Below are positions 34,491-42,976 of a DNA stretch of 64,000 bases, piece by piece (the stretch's first letter is position 1; the number at the start of each line of letters is the position of its first letter). This stretch comes from Bacillota bacterium (GTDB lineage Bacteria > Bacillota > Clostridia > Christensenellales > SZUA-584). The stretch covers positions 1-64,000 of the forward strand of contig JAEYPS010000017.1 in assembly GCA_023410475.1 (NCBI GenBank). The letters run 5' to 3'. A program made the translations under genes and the position numbers. The notes under the pieces are model-generated. The model ran no database searches, was not told the DNA's origin, and saw nothing but the letters and a program-made list of their open reading frames with translations.

Positions 34491-34666
34491 TTTTCCTCCC
34501 CCATTGTCCTTATCAGGAATATCATAGATATGCAAAGAGCTGCAACCGATAAGAGAAAAAGTGCCGAGTTAATAACATCATATATAAAAAAGGAGCTTCG
34601 ATAGACGCTCTCTATCATCCAGTAACATAATAAAATAATTCCTGCTGCTTTTTTCTTTGTTATCAA
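34487..34666 (-). CDS. Short membrane ORF coupled to the next gene
   Basis: A 59-residue frame starting with TTG at 34666: MITKKKAAGIILLCYWMIES and later INSALFLLSVAALCISMIFL, then IRTMGEEK. Two membrane helices. Its TGA overlaps the next ATG as ATGA, which supports a real coding unit, but there is no clear Shine-Dalgarno before the TTG. It may be a shortened gene left after the rearrangement seen just downstream. Confidence 0.4.
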   Translation of the reverse strand: MITKKKAAGIILLCYWMIESVYRSSFFIYDVINSALFLLSVAALCISMIFLIRTMGEEK

Positions 34667-34710
34667 ATGGAAAGTATAATCCCGAAAATATTAAAAACCC
34701 AAATATTAGT

Positions 34711-35829
34711 CTACTTTTCTTTCCTTCTAATCAAAAACGGCAGCGCGCTGTAGACGACTGCGCATAGCGCAAGCCCCGCTATGCAGACGAGCGGGTCCTG
34801 CGTCTTTATAGACGACAGCCACCTTGAAGGCAAAACATATGTAACAGCGTTCAAGAGTCCGTTTGACGGAAGCTTTATAAGCATAGAGCCGAACATGACG
34901 TTGGCTATCGTTATGACCGATATAAGCAGCATCAGCGCCGTCTGGTTGTTTATCTTTGAAACGAGCGCCGCCACTCCTCCGTACGCGAGAAGATACAGCG
35001 CGAACATTGCCGCCAGAGGCGCTATAAGCTCTCCCCTGCCGGCAAACCCGAACGCGGCGAGAGGGATAGCCGCTACAGGCAGTATGTATATGGTGTCGGC
35101 TGCGGCTGTTAAAAAGCGGAAACGTTCCATCGAAAAGCCCCTAGACTTAAGCCTTGATGGAAAGTCTGTGCCGCGTTTTGAGATCGCGAGCCCCGTCAGC
35201 ATGAAAAAGCAGGCGAGCGCCGCAAGCAGGTACAGAGACGTGAACGCCGCGTCCATAATGGGCGTCACCTCCCCCGTCTGCCCCGCCTCGTTCCCTCTCA
35301 CCATCGAAAGTATAGGCGAGTCCGTTCCGGCGTTGGCGTTTTGGAACACGGTCTCGTAAAACTCCTCACCGCCGATCAGCAGCGCCTCCTTCGCGCTGTA
35401 GCAGCTCAGCCACAGTCTCATTGCCTCTCCGCCGACGCTCTCTGATATCACGCCCGCGGCGGTGCTGTAGGGAGAGCGCAAAAGCTTTAGAGCGCCCCTG
35501 AACTCCCCGCGCTTAACAGACTCCTCAAACCCCTTTTTGATAACGAAAACGCCCTCAAGCCTGCCCGTCTGAAGGTTGGCTGTAAGCGTGTCCTCGTCGC
35601 CGTGTGTCACCCACACGACTTCGAGCGCCTCTACGTTTTCAAGCAGCAGCCTTGAAAACTCGGTGTCGTCCTCGTCTATCCAGCCTATGGGCACGGGCGC
35701 ATCGGGTATAATGAGCCCTATGAAAGGCGCCGCCGCGACGATAAGCGCCAGCGCTAAAAACACTATACCGTGCGCTGAGGTAAAGAGGTTTTTTAGGCGG
35801 TATTTTATTGTCGTGCGAAACAGCGTCAA
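34711..35829 (-). CDS. ABC-2 type permease, second subunit
   Basis: A 372-residue protein with an N-terminal membrane helix, a large external domain (about residues 45-195) and five to six helices in the C-terminal half. This is the ABC-2/YhaP-like layout: MTLFRTTIKYRLKNLFTSAH at the start, LNAVTYVLPSRWLSSIKTQD near the end. TTG start at 35829 overlaps the stop of the previous permease gene (four bases), so the two subunits are translationally coupled and probably form one exporter with the ATPase at 38558-39250. Substrate unknown. Confidence 0.8.
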   Translation of the reverse strand: MTLFRTTIKYRLKNLFTSAHGIVFLALALIVAAAPFIGLIIPDAPVPIGWIDEDDTEFSRLLLENVEALEVVWVTHGDEDTLTANLQTGRLEGVFVIKKGFEESVKRGEFRGALKLLRSPYSTAAGVISESVGGEAMRLWLSCYSAKEALLIGGEEFYETVFQNANAGTDSPILSMVRGNEAGQTGEVTPIMDAAFTSLYLLAALACFFMLTGLAISKRGTDFPSRLKSRGFSMERFRFLTAAADTIYILPVAAIPLAAFGFAGRGELIAPLAAMFALYLLAYGGVAALVSKINNQTALMLLISVITIANVMFGSMLIKLPSNGLLNAVTYVLPSRWLSSIKTQDPLVCIAGLALCAVVYSALPFLIRRKEK

Positions 35830-37040
35830 CTCGTTCTCCTCTGAAAGCTTTTTATGCTGACAGGCAGCAATACCGAAAGATAAACTATAAACACGGCGGC
35901 AAACATAAATATGCCCCCAGCAGCGCCGTCAAACATTCCCGATATGCCGAGCTTGAGCGCAGCCGCGAAAGGAGTGTAATACGATATGTCGCGGATTACA
36001 GACGGCATATACGCCGACGGGATGATGAGCCCCCCGAGCAATGAAAAACCCAGTACGCTCATAAACGCTATCCTGACAGCGAACGGGGCCGTCCTCGAGT
36101 AAAGCCCCGCAAGCATCATGCCCATGCTTACAAACGCGCAAAGGAGCGCGCCGAAAACTATAAGCGTAAGCACATTGCCTGAAAACGCTGAAACTGCGCC
36201 CGTTATTATTAAGAACGCGGCTGTAAGTATGGCGTACTGTATAAACAAAAACACACCGCCCGCAAGCCATCTTGATACAAAGCATTTAGCGGGAGTGTTG
36301 CCCGACAACAGCTGGCGGTGAATAAGGCCTGCCTGTGAGTCGTCCGCGGTCATGCGCGCTATCGGCATACCGCCCAGCGCCACGAACAGTATCAAAAAGC
36401 TTACCGCGTAATACTCTATGGGAAGCGCTCCTGCGAGAGGAGACGTAAGATCGGTGTCCTCATACAGCGCCGCCCTTGAAAGCACGCTGGTAAAGTATAT
36501 ACCCGATATCCTCGAATACTCGCGCGCGGCTGCCTCCCACTCCGCTCCGTGATTGAGGCTGCCGTAATACAACACGTTTACCGCGTGCTGCGCGTGGCTT
36601 ACAAGCTCGACGCCCGAACTCAGCGTCTCAAACAGCAGCGCGTCCTCAAGCGGCATGTTATCGTTTCCGAAATAGGATATAGTTGCGCTGCCGCCCTCCC
36701 GAAGCACGCTCTGCATGTTCTTTGGTATGTGTATGAAAGCGGCCGCCCCTTGCTTTACCTTTCGCAAGCCCTCCTGCTCGCTGTCTACGAACTCCGCAGC
36801 TATAAGCCCGCGGAGCGACCGGCTCTCTATAAGGCTCTTTAAAATAGAAGCGGTAACGGGGTCGTCGTCCTCGCTGTAAACGGCTACGGTAAAATTCTGC
36901 GCCCTTACGTCCGCAAAAAAATACGGCGCTACGGCAACAGAAATAAACATCACCAGCACAAGCGGCGCCGCAATAGCTAGTATTATGGCCGTCTTGTTTT
37001 GCAGCAGCCTTTTAAGATCGACGCTAAACAGTTTCTTCAT
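35826..37040 (-). CDS. ABC-2 type permease, first subunit
   Basis: A 404-residue protein with the same layout as its neighbour: MKKLFSVDLKRLLQNKTAII leads into the first membrane helix, an external domain spans about residues 40-220, and five helices follow (including YYAVSFLILFVALGGMPIAR and MLAGLYSRTAPFAVRIAFMS). Probable membrane half of an exporter with 34711-35829. It sits 50 bases after the unknown membrane-anchored gene in the same direction. Confidence 0.8.
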   Translation of the reverse strand: MKKLFSVDLKRLLQNKTAIILAIAAPLVLVMFISVAVAPYFFADVRAQNFTVAVYSEDDDPVTASILKSLIESRSLRGLIAAEFVDSEQEGLRKVKQGAAAFIHIPKNMQSVLREGGSATISYFGNDNMPLEDALLFETLSSGVELVSHAQHAVNVLYYGSLNHGAEWEAAAREYSRISGIYFTSVLSRAALYEDTDLTSPLAGALPIEYYAVSFLILFVALGGMPIARMTADDSQAGLIHRQLLSGNTPAKCFVSRWLAGGVFLFIQYAILTAAFLIITGAVSAFSGNVLTLIVFGALLCAFVSMGMMLAGLYSRTAPFAVRIAFMSVLGFSLLGGLIIPSAYMPSVIRDISYYTPFAAALKLGISGMFDGAAGGIFMFAAVFIVYLSVLLPVSIKSFQRRTS

Positions 37041-37090
37041 CGGTATTCCGCTCTATATAAATTATTCGCAGGCTGTGAGATAACACATCG

Positions 37091-38545
37091 TTAAAGCCTG
37101 TTGCCCAAGTCGTAATCGAGAAACCCGCCGGGCATCAGCCAGCCAAACACGTCCTCGATGCGGCCCCATTCCTTACTGTATATCCTGTTCCAGTCGCGAC
37201 TCTCTTTGAGCGTTTCAAGGCCGCCGCCTATGAGGATATCTGCGTCAAAGCTTAAGCTGTACGACGTAGATTCCTGTGTGTATGTGCCTTTGTTGACGGT
37301 GCCGGGCACGGTCATATCGCCTTTAATTCTGTACTTATTCCCGTTCTCTTTAGAAAATTCGTAATAAGCGCTTATTATCTGAGCTATGCCGCCGGTCGAT
37401 ATCTCGCCGTCCATCGTAATTTTGTTGTCTTTCCATGTGTTGTGCAGCTTTTGTTTATAACGGCTTCCGTTTATATCGGCGTCAATGCTTACGAAGCTTT
37501 CGTATCCGCCGAACTCGGACATATAGATATAAGTAGCCTTTGTCTCACCATCCGTATACTTAAAGCTTGCCCCTACATAGCTGCCCTTCAAGGAGTAGAC
37601 CGACCAGGTTATTTCAATATTATCAAGCACTTCAGACTCTGCGGAGTCTTCCAAGTCTTCAAGCAGTTTGCTAAGGTCCATCTCTTCCATGCCGGCAAAG
37701 AATGCAAAATCGTCTAGCATGCGCTGTACTTCACGCCTTAATCTCTTGTTTCCGTCAAGCTCGCGGGAAAAATTCGCCGCTATCTCCCGAAGAGCCGTTG
37801 AGTCGAGCGTCGTCGTTATAACGTCCATGCTTACGCTCGTCTGTTCCTTCGGGCTGTACGCCTCCTCCGAGCCGGTATGTGTATATTTATCGGGAACGGA
37901 CACAGAAAGCGTTTCGAGAAGCTCCATTGATACGTCGTCATTCTTTGGCAGAAAAGGCAGAAGCATTTTTACCCTTTCGCCAAGCCCCATATCCTTTTTT
38001 AGTTTATCCGCGCCCCTGATATTGAGCGGCGTGCTTGCGGCTTGGCCCATAAGCGATACCACAAGGTCGTCGTCAATAATATACGCGCCGAACGCTTCTA
38101 TGCCCATTGCTCCCGCTTTTATTCCAAAGTCTTTCATATCGTACTTTACGTCGAGGCCAAGTGTAATGCTGTTTATCGGAAAGAAGCTGTCTTCTATGCC
38201 TTCAAGTTCCAAATCCATCCTTGCGTCTATCTCAAACGGCTCCCTCATTATGCGGTGCCCTATCTCTTTTGCGGTATTGCCCGCAAGCCTTAACTGATTT
38301 TCCTGCTGTTCGCAGAAAAACTCATACAGCGCAACAACGCCCGCGTTGCCCTTAAGTTTGTATCTTCCGCCGCCGCCGAGCGTTGTTAATGCAATAGTGA
38401 CTGCAACCGCCAAGACAAAAACAGCGCCAAGCGCTATCCACAGCCATTTGCTGCTTCTTGCCTGCGGCTTATATATGTTTTCGGGCTCAAGCCCGGGCTC
38501 TACTGGCTGGCCGCCTGCCGGATCGACACCAACGCTATATTCCAC
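37091..38545 (-). CDS. Membrane-anchored protein of ABC operon, unknown family
   Basis: A 484-residue protein: a Pro/Gly-rich cytosolic start, one membrane helix at about residues 34-55 (LWIALGAVFVLAVAVTIALT), then a large external domain rich in beta-strands with alternating charged residues. It has VSVPDKYTHTGSEE and DNIEITWSVYSLKGSYVGAS among its segments. No known domain recognised. The GTG start is preceded by AAAGGAGGTATACC. Its place between the ATPase and the permeases suggests a partner of the exporter, for example an external accessory or a substrate-capturing protein. Confidence 0.65.
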   Translation of the reverse strand: MEYSVGVDPAGGQPVEPGLEPENIYKPQARSSKWLWIALGAVFVLAVAVTIALTTLGGGGRYKLKGNAGVVALYEFFCEQQENQLRLAGNTAKEIGHRIMREPFEIDARMDLELEGIEDSFFPINSITLGLDVKYDMKDFGIKAGAMGIEAFGAYIIDDDLVVSLMGQAASTPLNIRGADKLKKDMGLGERVKMLLPFLPKNDDVSMELLETLSVSVPDKYTHTGSEEAYSPKEQTSVSMDVITTTLDSTALREIAANFSRELDGNKRLRREVQRMLDDFAFFAGMEEMDLSKLLEDLEDSAESEVLDNIEITWSVYSLKGSYVGASFKYTDGETKATYIYMSEFGGYESFVSIDADINGSRYKQKLHNTWKDNKITMDGEISTGGIAQIISAYYEFSKENGNKYRIKGDMTVPGTVNKGTYTQESTSYSLSFDADILIGGGLETLKESRDWNRIYSKEWGRIEDVFGWLMPGGFLDYDLGNRL

Positions 38546-38557
38546 GGTATACCTCCT

Positions 38558-39250
38558 TTAGGCTGTATAATACCTTATCGCGTCTGATAACCCTTTCAGA
38601 TCGTCCCTGCCCGAAAAGTCTATTCCGCCGTAATACGTAGCCGCGCCTGCGCGCAGCGCTATCAGCTCGTCGGCAAGCATGCTCATCTCTTCGATATAGT
38701 GGCTTGTGAATATTATCGTTACTCCGTGTTTTTTAAGCTCGCAAAGGCTGTCTATTATCCTGCGCCGGTTCGCTATATCCACTCCCGCTAAAGGCTCGTC
38801 GAGTATCAGAAGCGAGGGACGCAGCACTAACGAGGCGCCTATGTTGAGCCTTCGCTTCATGCCGCCTGAGAGCTTGGAAACCTTCTTTTTCTCCATGTCT
38901 TCAAGCCCTATTATACCCAGCGTCCATATGTACACCGACTCGTCCCTTTCCTTCATCCAGTAATAAAGATTGTCCCTTACGGAAAGCTCCTGCATAAGCG
39001 CTATTCCCTGAGGAACAAAGCCTATCCTCTCCCTTGCCTTAGAGGGCTCGGCAACGGCGTCTATGCCGTCTATGAGCAATGAACCCGAGTCGGGCCGAGA
39101 CGCGGTCGCGAGTATCTTCAAAAGCGTCGTCTTTCCCGCTCCGTTCTCTCCCGCTACCGCAAGCGCGCTGCCTTTTTTAACGTTAAGGTCTATTCCGGAA
39201 AGGTATGTCGTTTTCCCGTATGATTTTGAGAGGTTACTGGCTACGACCAA
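38558..39250 (-). CDS. ABC transporter ATP-binding protein
   Basis: A 230-residue ATPase with Walker A GENGAGKTTLLKIL (about 33-46), Q-loop FVPQGIALMQ, signature LSGGMKRRLNIG and Walker B LLILDEPLAGVD, and the switch His in FTSHYIEEM. It is of the CcmA/DrrA-like exporter type and is the first gene of the four-gene unit running to 34711. TTG start after GGCGGG. It would energise the two ABC-2 permeases. Confidence 0.92.
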   Translation of the reverse strand: MVVASNLSKSYGKTTYLSGIDLNVKKGSALAVAGENGAGKTTLLKILATASRPDSGSLLIDGIDAVAEPSKARERIGFVPQGIALMQELSVRDNLYYWMKERDESVYIWTLGIIGLEDMEKKKVSKLSGGMKRRLNIGASLVLRPSLLILDEPLAGVDIANRRRIIDSLCELKKHGVTIIFTSHYIEEMSMLADELIALRAGAATYYGGIDFSGRDDLKGLSDAIRYYTA

Positions 39251-39348
39251 TATATTACCCGCCTTGCAATAATTTATATGAAAAAGTATAGCATCACACG
39301 TTTAAAAAATCAAACGATTAAAAGAACAGCAGTTTGCAAATGCCAAAT

Positions 39349-39379
39349 AAAAAACCCCGGTCAATTTCTTAACTCGGGG
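39349..39379 (-). terminator. Terminator after bactofilin gene
   Basis: On the minus strand CCCCG (39375-39379) pairs with CGGGG (39355-39359) across a 15-base loop, followed by TTTTTTATTT. Confidence 0.75.
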
Positions 39380-39394
39380 CTGTCAATTCAAATA

Positions 39395-39913
39395 CTATTT
39401 CTTGCCCATGGCCACTCTGGTTTTGGTAACCAAAGGCGATACTTTTTTGGAATTTAATATAGCTGCTTCTGATGCCGGCTCTTTTGCTTCGGGCGCAGTT
39501 TCCTCTTCCTCGTTGGCTTCGATTGCCGCAGGGGCCTCCTGTTTTACTTCTGACTGTTGCGTTTCTCCGATTTCAACCTTGCTTCCTTTATAGAAAGCGC
39601 CTTTTTCCACTTCAATTGAAACCGCCTTAACGTCTCCCGTAAGCCTGGCGCTGCCGTAAAGCAGCAATCCGCCTGATGCGTTTATATTGCCGTTTACGTA
39701 TCCCGCTATCTGCACATCCATACCGGTGATATTACCTTCAACAATTGCGTTGCTGCCGATATGAACGTCGCCTGTCGCGGTTACGCTGCCTGTTACCTTG
39801 CCGTCAACCTTGATGTTGCTTTTTGTCTGCAGATCTCCGGTTATTGTGGATTCTGCTGTTATGTATACATCCATCTTGCTGCCCGCAGGCTCCGGAAAGC
39901 CCATCTTAGTCAT
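39395..39913 (-). CDS. Bactofilin (polymer-forming cytoskeletal protein)
   Basis: A 172-residue protein with the bactofilin beta-helix: TAESTITGDLQTKSNIKVDG, KVTGSVTATGDVHIGSNAIV, EGNITGMDVQIAGYVNGNIN and ARLTGDVKAVSIEVEKGAFY, each a short strand repeat. The N-terminus is short and the C-terminal 60 residues are acidic and low complexity. Bactofilins form filaments that place cell-wall enzymes and shape determinants. The neighbours upstream encode membrane proteins, one with a wall hydrolase domain, matching the common bactofilin-peptidase partnership. GGAGGTACAGTACA before ATG. Confidence 0.93.
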   Translation of the reverse strand: MTKMGFPEPAGSKMDVYITAESTITGDLQTKSNIKVDGKVTGSVTATGDVHIGSNAIVEGNITGMDVQIAGYVNGNINASGGLLLYGSARLTGDVKAVSIEVEKGAFYKGSKVEIGETQQSEVKQEAPAAIEANEEEETAPEAKEPASEAAILNSKKVSPLVTKTRVAMGKK

Positions 39914-40000
39914 TGTACTGTACCTCCTGAATACCTTTCCTTTTTTTGTTTATATCAAATCAGTTGTCTAACTGTTGATAGCTTATCTCGCCTTCGCGTT

Positions 40001-40330
40001 TTATTTTTCATTCTGCAAACTTGCCTCTGTGCTGACGCCGCTGAGTTTCGTTTGCATCGATTCTATCTCACCCGTATACATGTCGATTACAGACGATTGC
40101 ATATCCACCTGGGTTTTAAGCACTTGGATCCTCTCCGAATAATACGAAGCCTGCAGAATAGACATTACCGTTAGTCCTGCGGATATCACAACAACAAGTA
40201 ATACTGCGGCTGCCGCGATTATCGCTGTCTTTTGTTTTATGTTGAACGAAGCGGGTCTCTTGCGCGCGTCTGTTTCCGACGAGATTATGACTCGGTATTG
40301 CTCAGCCCTGCCGGGTTTTTTTCTTTCCAT
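40001..40330 (-). CDS. Single-pass coiled-coil protein, short paralog of NlpC/P60 N-terminus
   Basis: A 109-residue protein: basic cytosolic start (EQYRVIISSETDARKRPASF), one membrane helix, then a coiled-coil-like external segment (IQVLKTQVDMQSSVIDMYTG). The start region aligns with the NlpC/P60 gene upstream (RYKITVSSRTDARKRPVVFS; DMYSAEF against DMYTGEI), so it looks like a duplicate without the catalytic domain. In bactofilin loci this position is often taken by an M23 peptidase with a similar TM and coiled coil. ATG at 40330 after GGGGGTGAAT. Confidence 0.65.
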   Translation of the reverse strand: MERKKPGRAEQYRVIISSETDARKRPASFNIKQKTAIIAAAAVLLVVVISAGLTVMSILQASYYSERIQVLKTQVDMQSSVIDMYTGEIESMQTKLSGVSTEASLQNEK

Positions 40331-40368
40331 ATTCACCCCCGCCTTTGATTTGCTCCTTTCATTCTTCG

Positions 40369-41844
40369 TTATTCTGCGGCTGCTTCGTCATCTTTGGCGC
40401 TTTGAGGTTCGTCATAAGGTCTTGCCGCGAAAGCAATCTTCCATTCTCCTCCGCTCCAAAGCTTTCTTATAATTACGCGCCCCTTGCTTGAGCTTGCGTC
40501 TATCACCTTGCCGCTGCCTATGTATATGCCTGCATGGTGTATCTCTCTCCAGCGCCCGCAGTTGCAGTTCGTCTTCCTCCAGAACACGATATCGCCGGGT
40601 TTCAGGTCATGCAGTTTTACCGTGCAACCTTTATTGTAACAGTATTTTGCCTGCTCCACCGAAGATGTCGGCAGCTTTATCCCCGCCTGATTATATACCC
40701 ACCAAGTAAAATATGAGCAATCGACATAATTCCCCGTGCCTCTCCTGCCACGCGAGTACGGATGACCCAGGCGTATCAGCGCCGACTTTACTATGGCCTC
40801 TCCTTTTGTTCCCTCGGTCAGGTTTGCTATTATGTTTTCAAGCTCGTCAGACCGCATACCGTCGTACACATCGATTCCGAGAAGGTCCGCAAAATATGTG
40901 TAATAGCTGGGCGACATGAGGTTTTCAAGCGCTTTTTTCTGTTTGCGGTTAAATTTATGCTTCTTTTCCTCTTCGCAGTATGTAAGGCTGTTTACCGAAA
41001 CATTTATTACAAGCATAGAAGTTTCTTTCAGCTGCTCTCCGTTAAGGTAAACTGCCTCCCGTAATATCTTTTCAGTCTCGATTGAGACTTCGTTCATGTC
41101 GTTATATGTTTCAATCAACACACCTATGTTGTCAGGCGTAATTGTAAGAAACTTTTGGCCGTTATATATCGTCTTAGCGGCGTATATGGATAACACGTCC
41201 GCCCAGTTGCTGACGGCGTAGCTGTCTCCGTCAAAATCGCCGTCATATACTATCTGAAACTCGTCATAGCTCTCACTTGCTTTTATGGTTTCGATCTGCG
41301 CGTTTATGCGGGATTCGAAATCAGTGTTAATCAGATCTATCGCTTCAGTCATCGGAATAAGCGGCACAACGCTCGAAGTAGCCTGAGCGCCGCTGAAACC
41401 GTTGGACGCCAGATAAAGCTCAAGAGCGCTCGGCCCGGCCGCGGCCGGGTTTTCCGTCAGCGCTACGGGCTCAGCCCTGCGTTGCGTCTCCATGGCAATA
41501 AGCGAAGCTTGCGTCTCTGAGTCCCCATAAGCCTTGCCATCAGCCGAATGCTGCGCAAGCGCAGCCCGCAAAGCGCCAAACTCAGCTGAATACATGTCAA
41601 TTAGAGCTATCTGTATGTCCGCCTCTTTCTGAAGCGCCGATACCTTATCGCTTGTGACCGCCGCATCAGAGCAAGTTATTACAGCGGCTCCTACCGTTGC
41701 GAAAACAACGAGCGGCAGCGCGCAAAGCGCAATTATAAGCACGCTTCGAGCCATGCTGAAGACAACAGGCCTTTTGCGCGCGTCTGTGCGCGATGAGACG
41801 GTTATTTTATAGCGCTGTTTGTTAGCTGATTTCTTCTTTAACAT
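40369..41844 (-). CDS. Membrane-anchored NlpC/P60 family cell-wall hydrolase
   Basis: A 491-residue protein. Residues 1-60 give a basic cytosolic start and one membrane helix, followed by a coiled-coil region and a long linker with a helical domain (about 150-340). The C-terminal part (about 350-475) is NlpC/P60: YVDCSYFTWWVYNQAGIKLP holds the catalytic Cys, KPGDIVFWR follows, and HHAGIYIGSGKVIDASSSKG holds the His. Such enzymes cut peptidoglycan stem peptides. It sits with bactofilin and a short paralog, suggesting placed wall hydrolysis. Confidence 0.88.
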   Translation of the reverse strand: MLKKKSANKQRYKITVSSRTDARKRPVVFSMARSVLIIALCALPLVVFATVGAAVITCSDAAVTSDKVSALQKEADIQIALIDMYSAEFGALRAALAQHSADGKAYGDSETQASLIAMETQRRAEPVALTENPAAAGPSALELYLASNGFSGAQATSSVVPLIPMTEAIDLINTDFESRINAQIETIKASESYDEFQIVYDGDFDGDSYAVSNWADVLSIYAAKTIYNGQKFLTITPDNIGVLIETYNDMNEVSIETEKILREAVYLNGEQLKETSMLVINVSVNSLTYCEEEKKHKFNRKQKKALENLMSPSYYTYFADLLGIDVYDGMRSDELENIIANLTEGTKGEAIVKSALIRLGHPYSRGRRGTGNYVDCSYFTWWVYNQAGIKLPTSSVEQAKYCYNKGCTVKLHDLKPGDIVFWRKTNCNCGRWREIHHAGIYIGSGKVIDASSSKGRVIIRKLWSGGEWKIAFAARPYDEPQSAKDDEAAAE

Positions 41845-42023
41845 GCTCCTCTTTATATACGGTTATTATAATATAGATATTTATAAACCTCTTTTTGCGG
41901 GTTGAATCATATTTTATATATAAAATCGTATAAATGAGTTTATATTTGAGCATATACAGGTAATAGTAATTGCGCGGTATATTCCGATAACGTATAATTA
42001 TAAAGGAAAACAGGGGTTTATGG

Positions 42024-42051
42024 GGCAAGAAAAAAAGCGCAGTGCCTGCGC
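42024..42051 (-). terminator. Terminator after membrane protein gene 42079-42876
   Basis: On the minus strand GCGCAG-GCA-CTGCGC followed by TTTTTTTC. Confidence 0.85.
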
Positions 42052-42078
42052 CGTCACAATTACATTATATCGAAAAGG

Positions 42079-42876
42079 CTATACGATGAGCGCTATTATA
42101 ACACAAACCGCGAGGGATATACCTGCCGCTTTTCCGAACTTCTTAATATACTGCACGTCGCTTATTTCGTAAAAGACGCTTTTTCTTATGCCGCCCCAAG
42201 CAAGAGTGTAGTTTTTAAGAACGCTCCATCGTGTAAAGTCTACACGCAGCAGCGCGAACTCGCTCAGCGTGAACAGCACGAGCATGCAGAACATAACCGC
42301 GGGCAGAGCGCCGATACCCATGACGGGGATGGCAAGAGCCTTGCTGGAAAAACCGTCCGATGCCAGCTGACCGCCGATCATAAAATACAGCATCAATGCG
42401 TAAAGGCAGAAGGGAATAAGGAAAGACAGCGCGGATATTGCAAACGAGAACGTTGATACCGCGACATGCGTCAAAAAGTCCGGCTTGAAATTGACGATCT
42501 CCTTCGTTTCTCTGAACGAATAGTATCTGTCGCGCGAAAACAGCGGCCTTTCGAGAGAGCGAAGCGTTGCCGAGGTCTTCTTGTCCATAAACTTTAAGTC
42601 CCGTGTCTGCAGCAGCCGGGCATAATCCTCCTCCGACAGGTTGAACTCTTCGTGAGGATCTAACTTTGTTATATGGACTTTACTGTAGACAAGCGTATAT
42701 ATCCTGCCTATTTCAAACTTGTTGAAGGTAAAAGGGGTTCTGACGACGAGCCGGAACACCCTCGGCGTTTCATCCCGCAGAGAAGAAACAGGCGTAAAAT
42801 AGAGCCTGTACCTGCTCGTGCCGGCCACCCGCTCCTTCGAAAACAGCAGCATGTTATCGCGCTCGGTCTTTTTCAT
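42079..42876 (-). CDS. Membrane protein of unknown function
   Basis: A 265-residue protein. The first 140 residues are soluble, with RYRLYFTPVSSLRDETPRVF and a Lys-rich middle part, then two long hydrophobic segments (about 145-185 and 195-225) and a final helix (AGISLAVCVIIALIV). No family recognised. GGAGC precedes the ATG. It stands alone with its own terminator and diverges from the decarboxylase-like gene. Confidence 0.65.
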   Translation of the reverse strand: MKKTERDNMLLFSKERVAGTSRYRLYFTPVSSLRDETPRVFRLVVRTPFTFNKFEIGRIYTLVYSKVHITKLDPHEEFNLSEEDYARLLQTRDLKFMDKKTSATLRSLERPLFSRDRYYSFRETKEIVNFKPDFLTHVAVSTFSFAISALSFLIPFCLYALMLYFMIGGQLASDGFSSKALAIPVMGIGALPAVMFCMLVLFTLSEFALLRVDFTRWSVLKNYTLAWGGIRKSVFYEISDVQYIKKFGKAAGISLAVCVIIALIV

Positions 42877-42976
42877 AGGTTGCTCCTTGCATGATATATA
42901 GCATTATCTCATATTTTACGCAAATATGAAAGACGTCGATTATTTTTTGAATTGAAACGCTGAAGGGGGTGGTATA

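Noticed and set aside
41845..42028. Minus-strand ORF of about 68 codons upstream of the NlpC/P60 gene.
   Set aside because: Very AT-rich, Tyr/Ile/Lys-rich product, no RBS; looks like promoter DNA read as protein.
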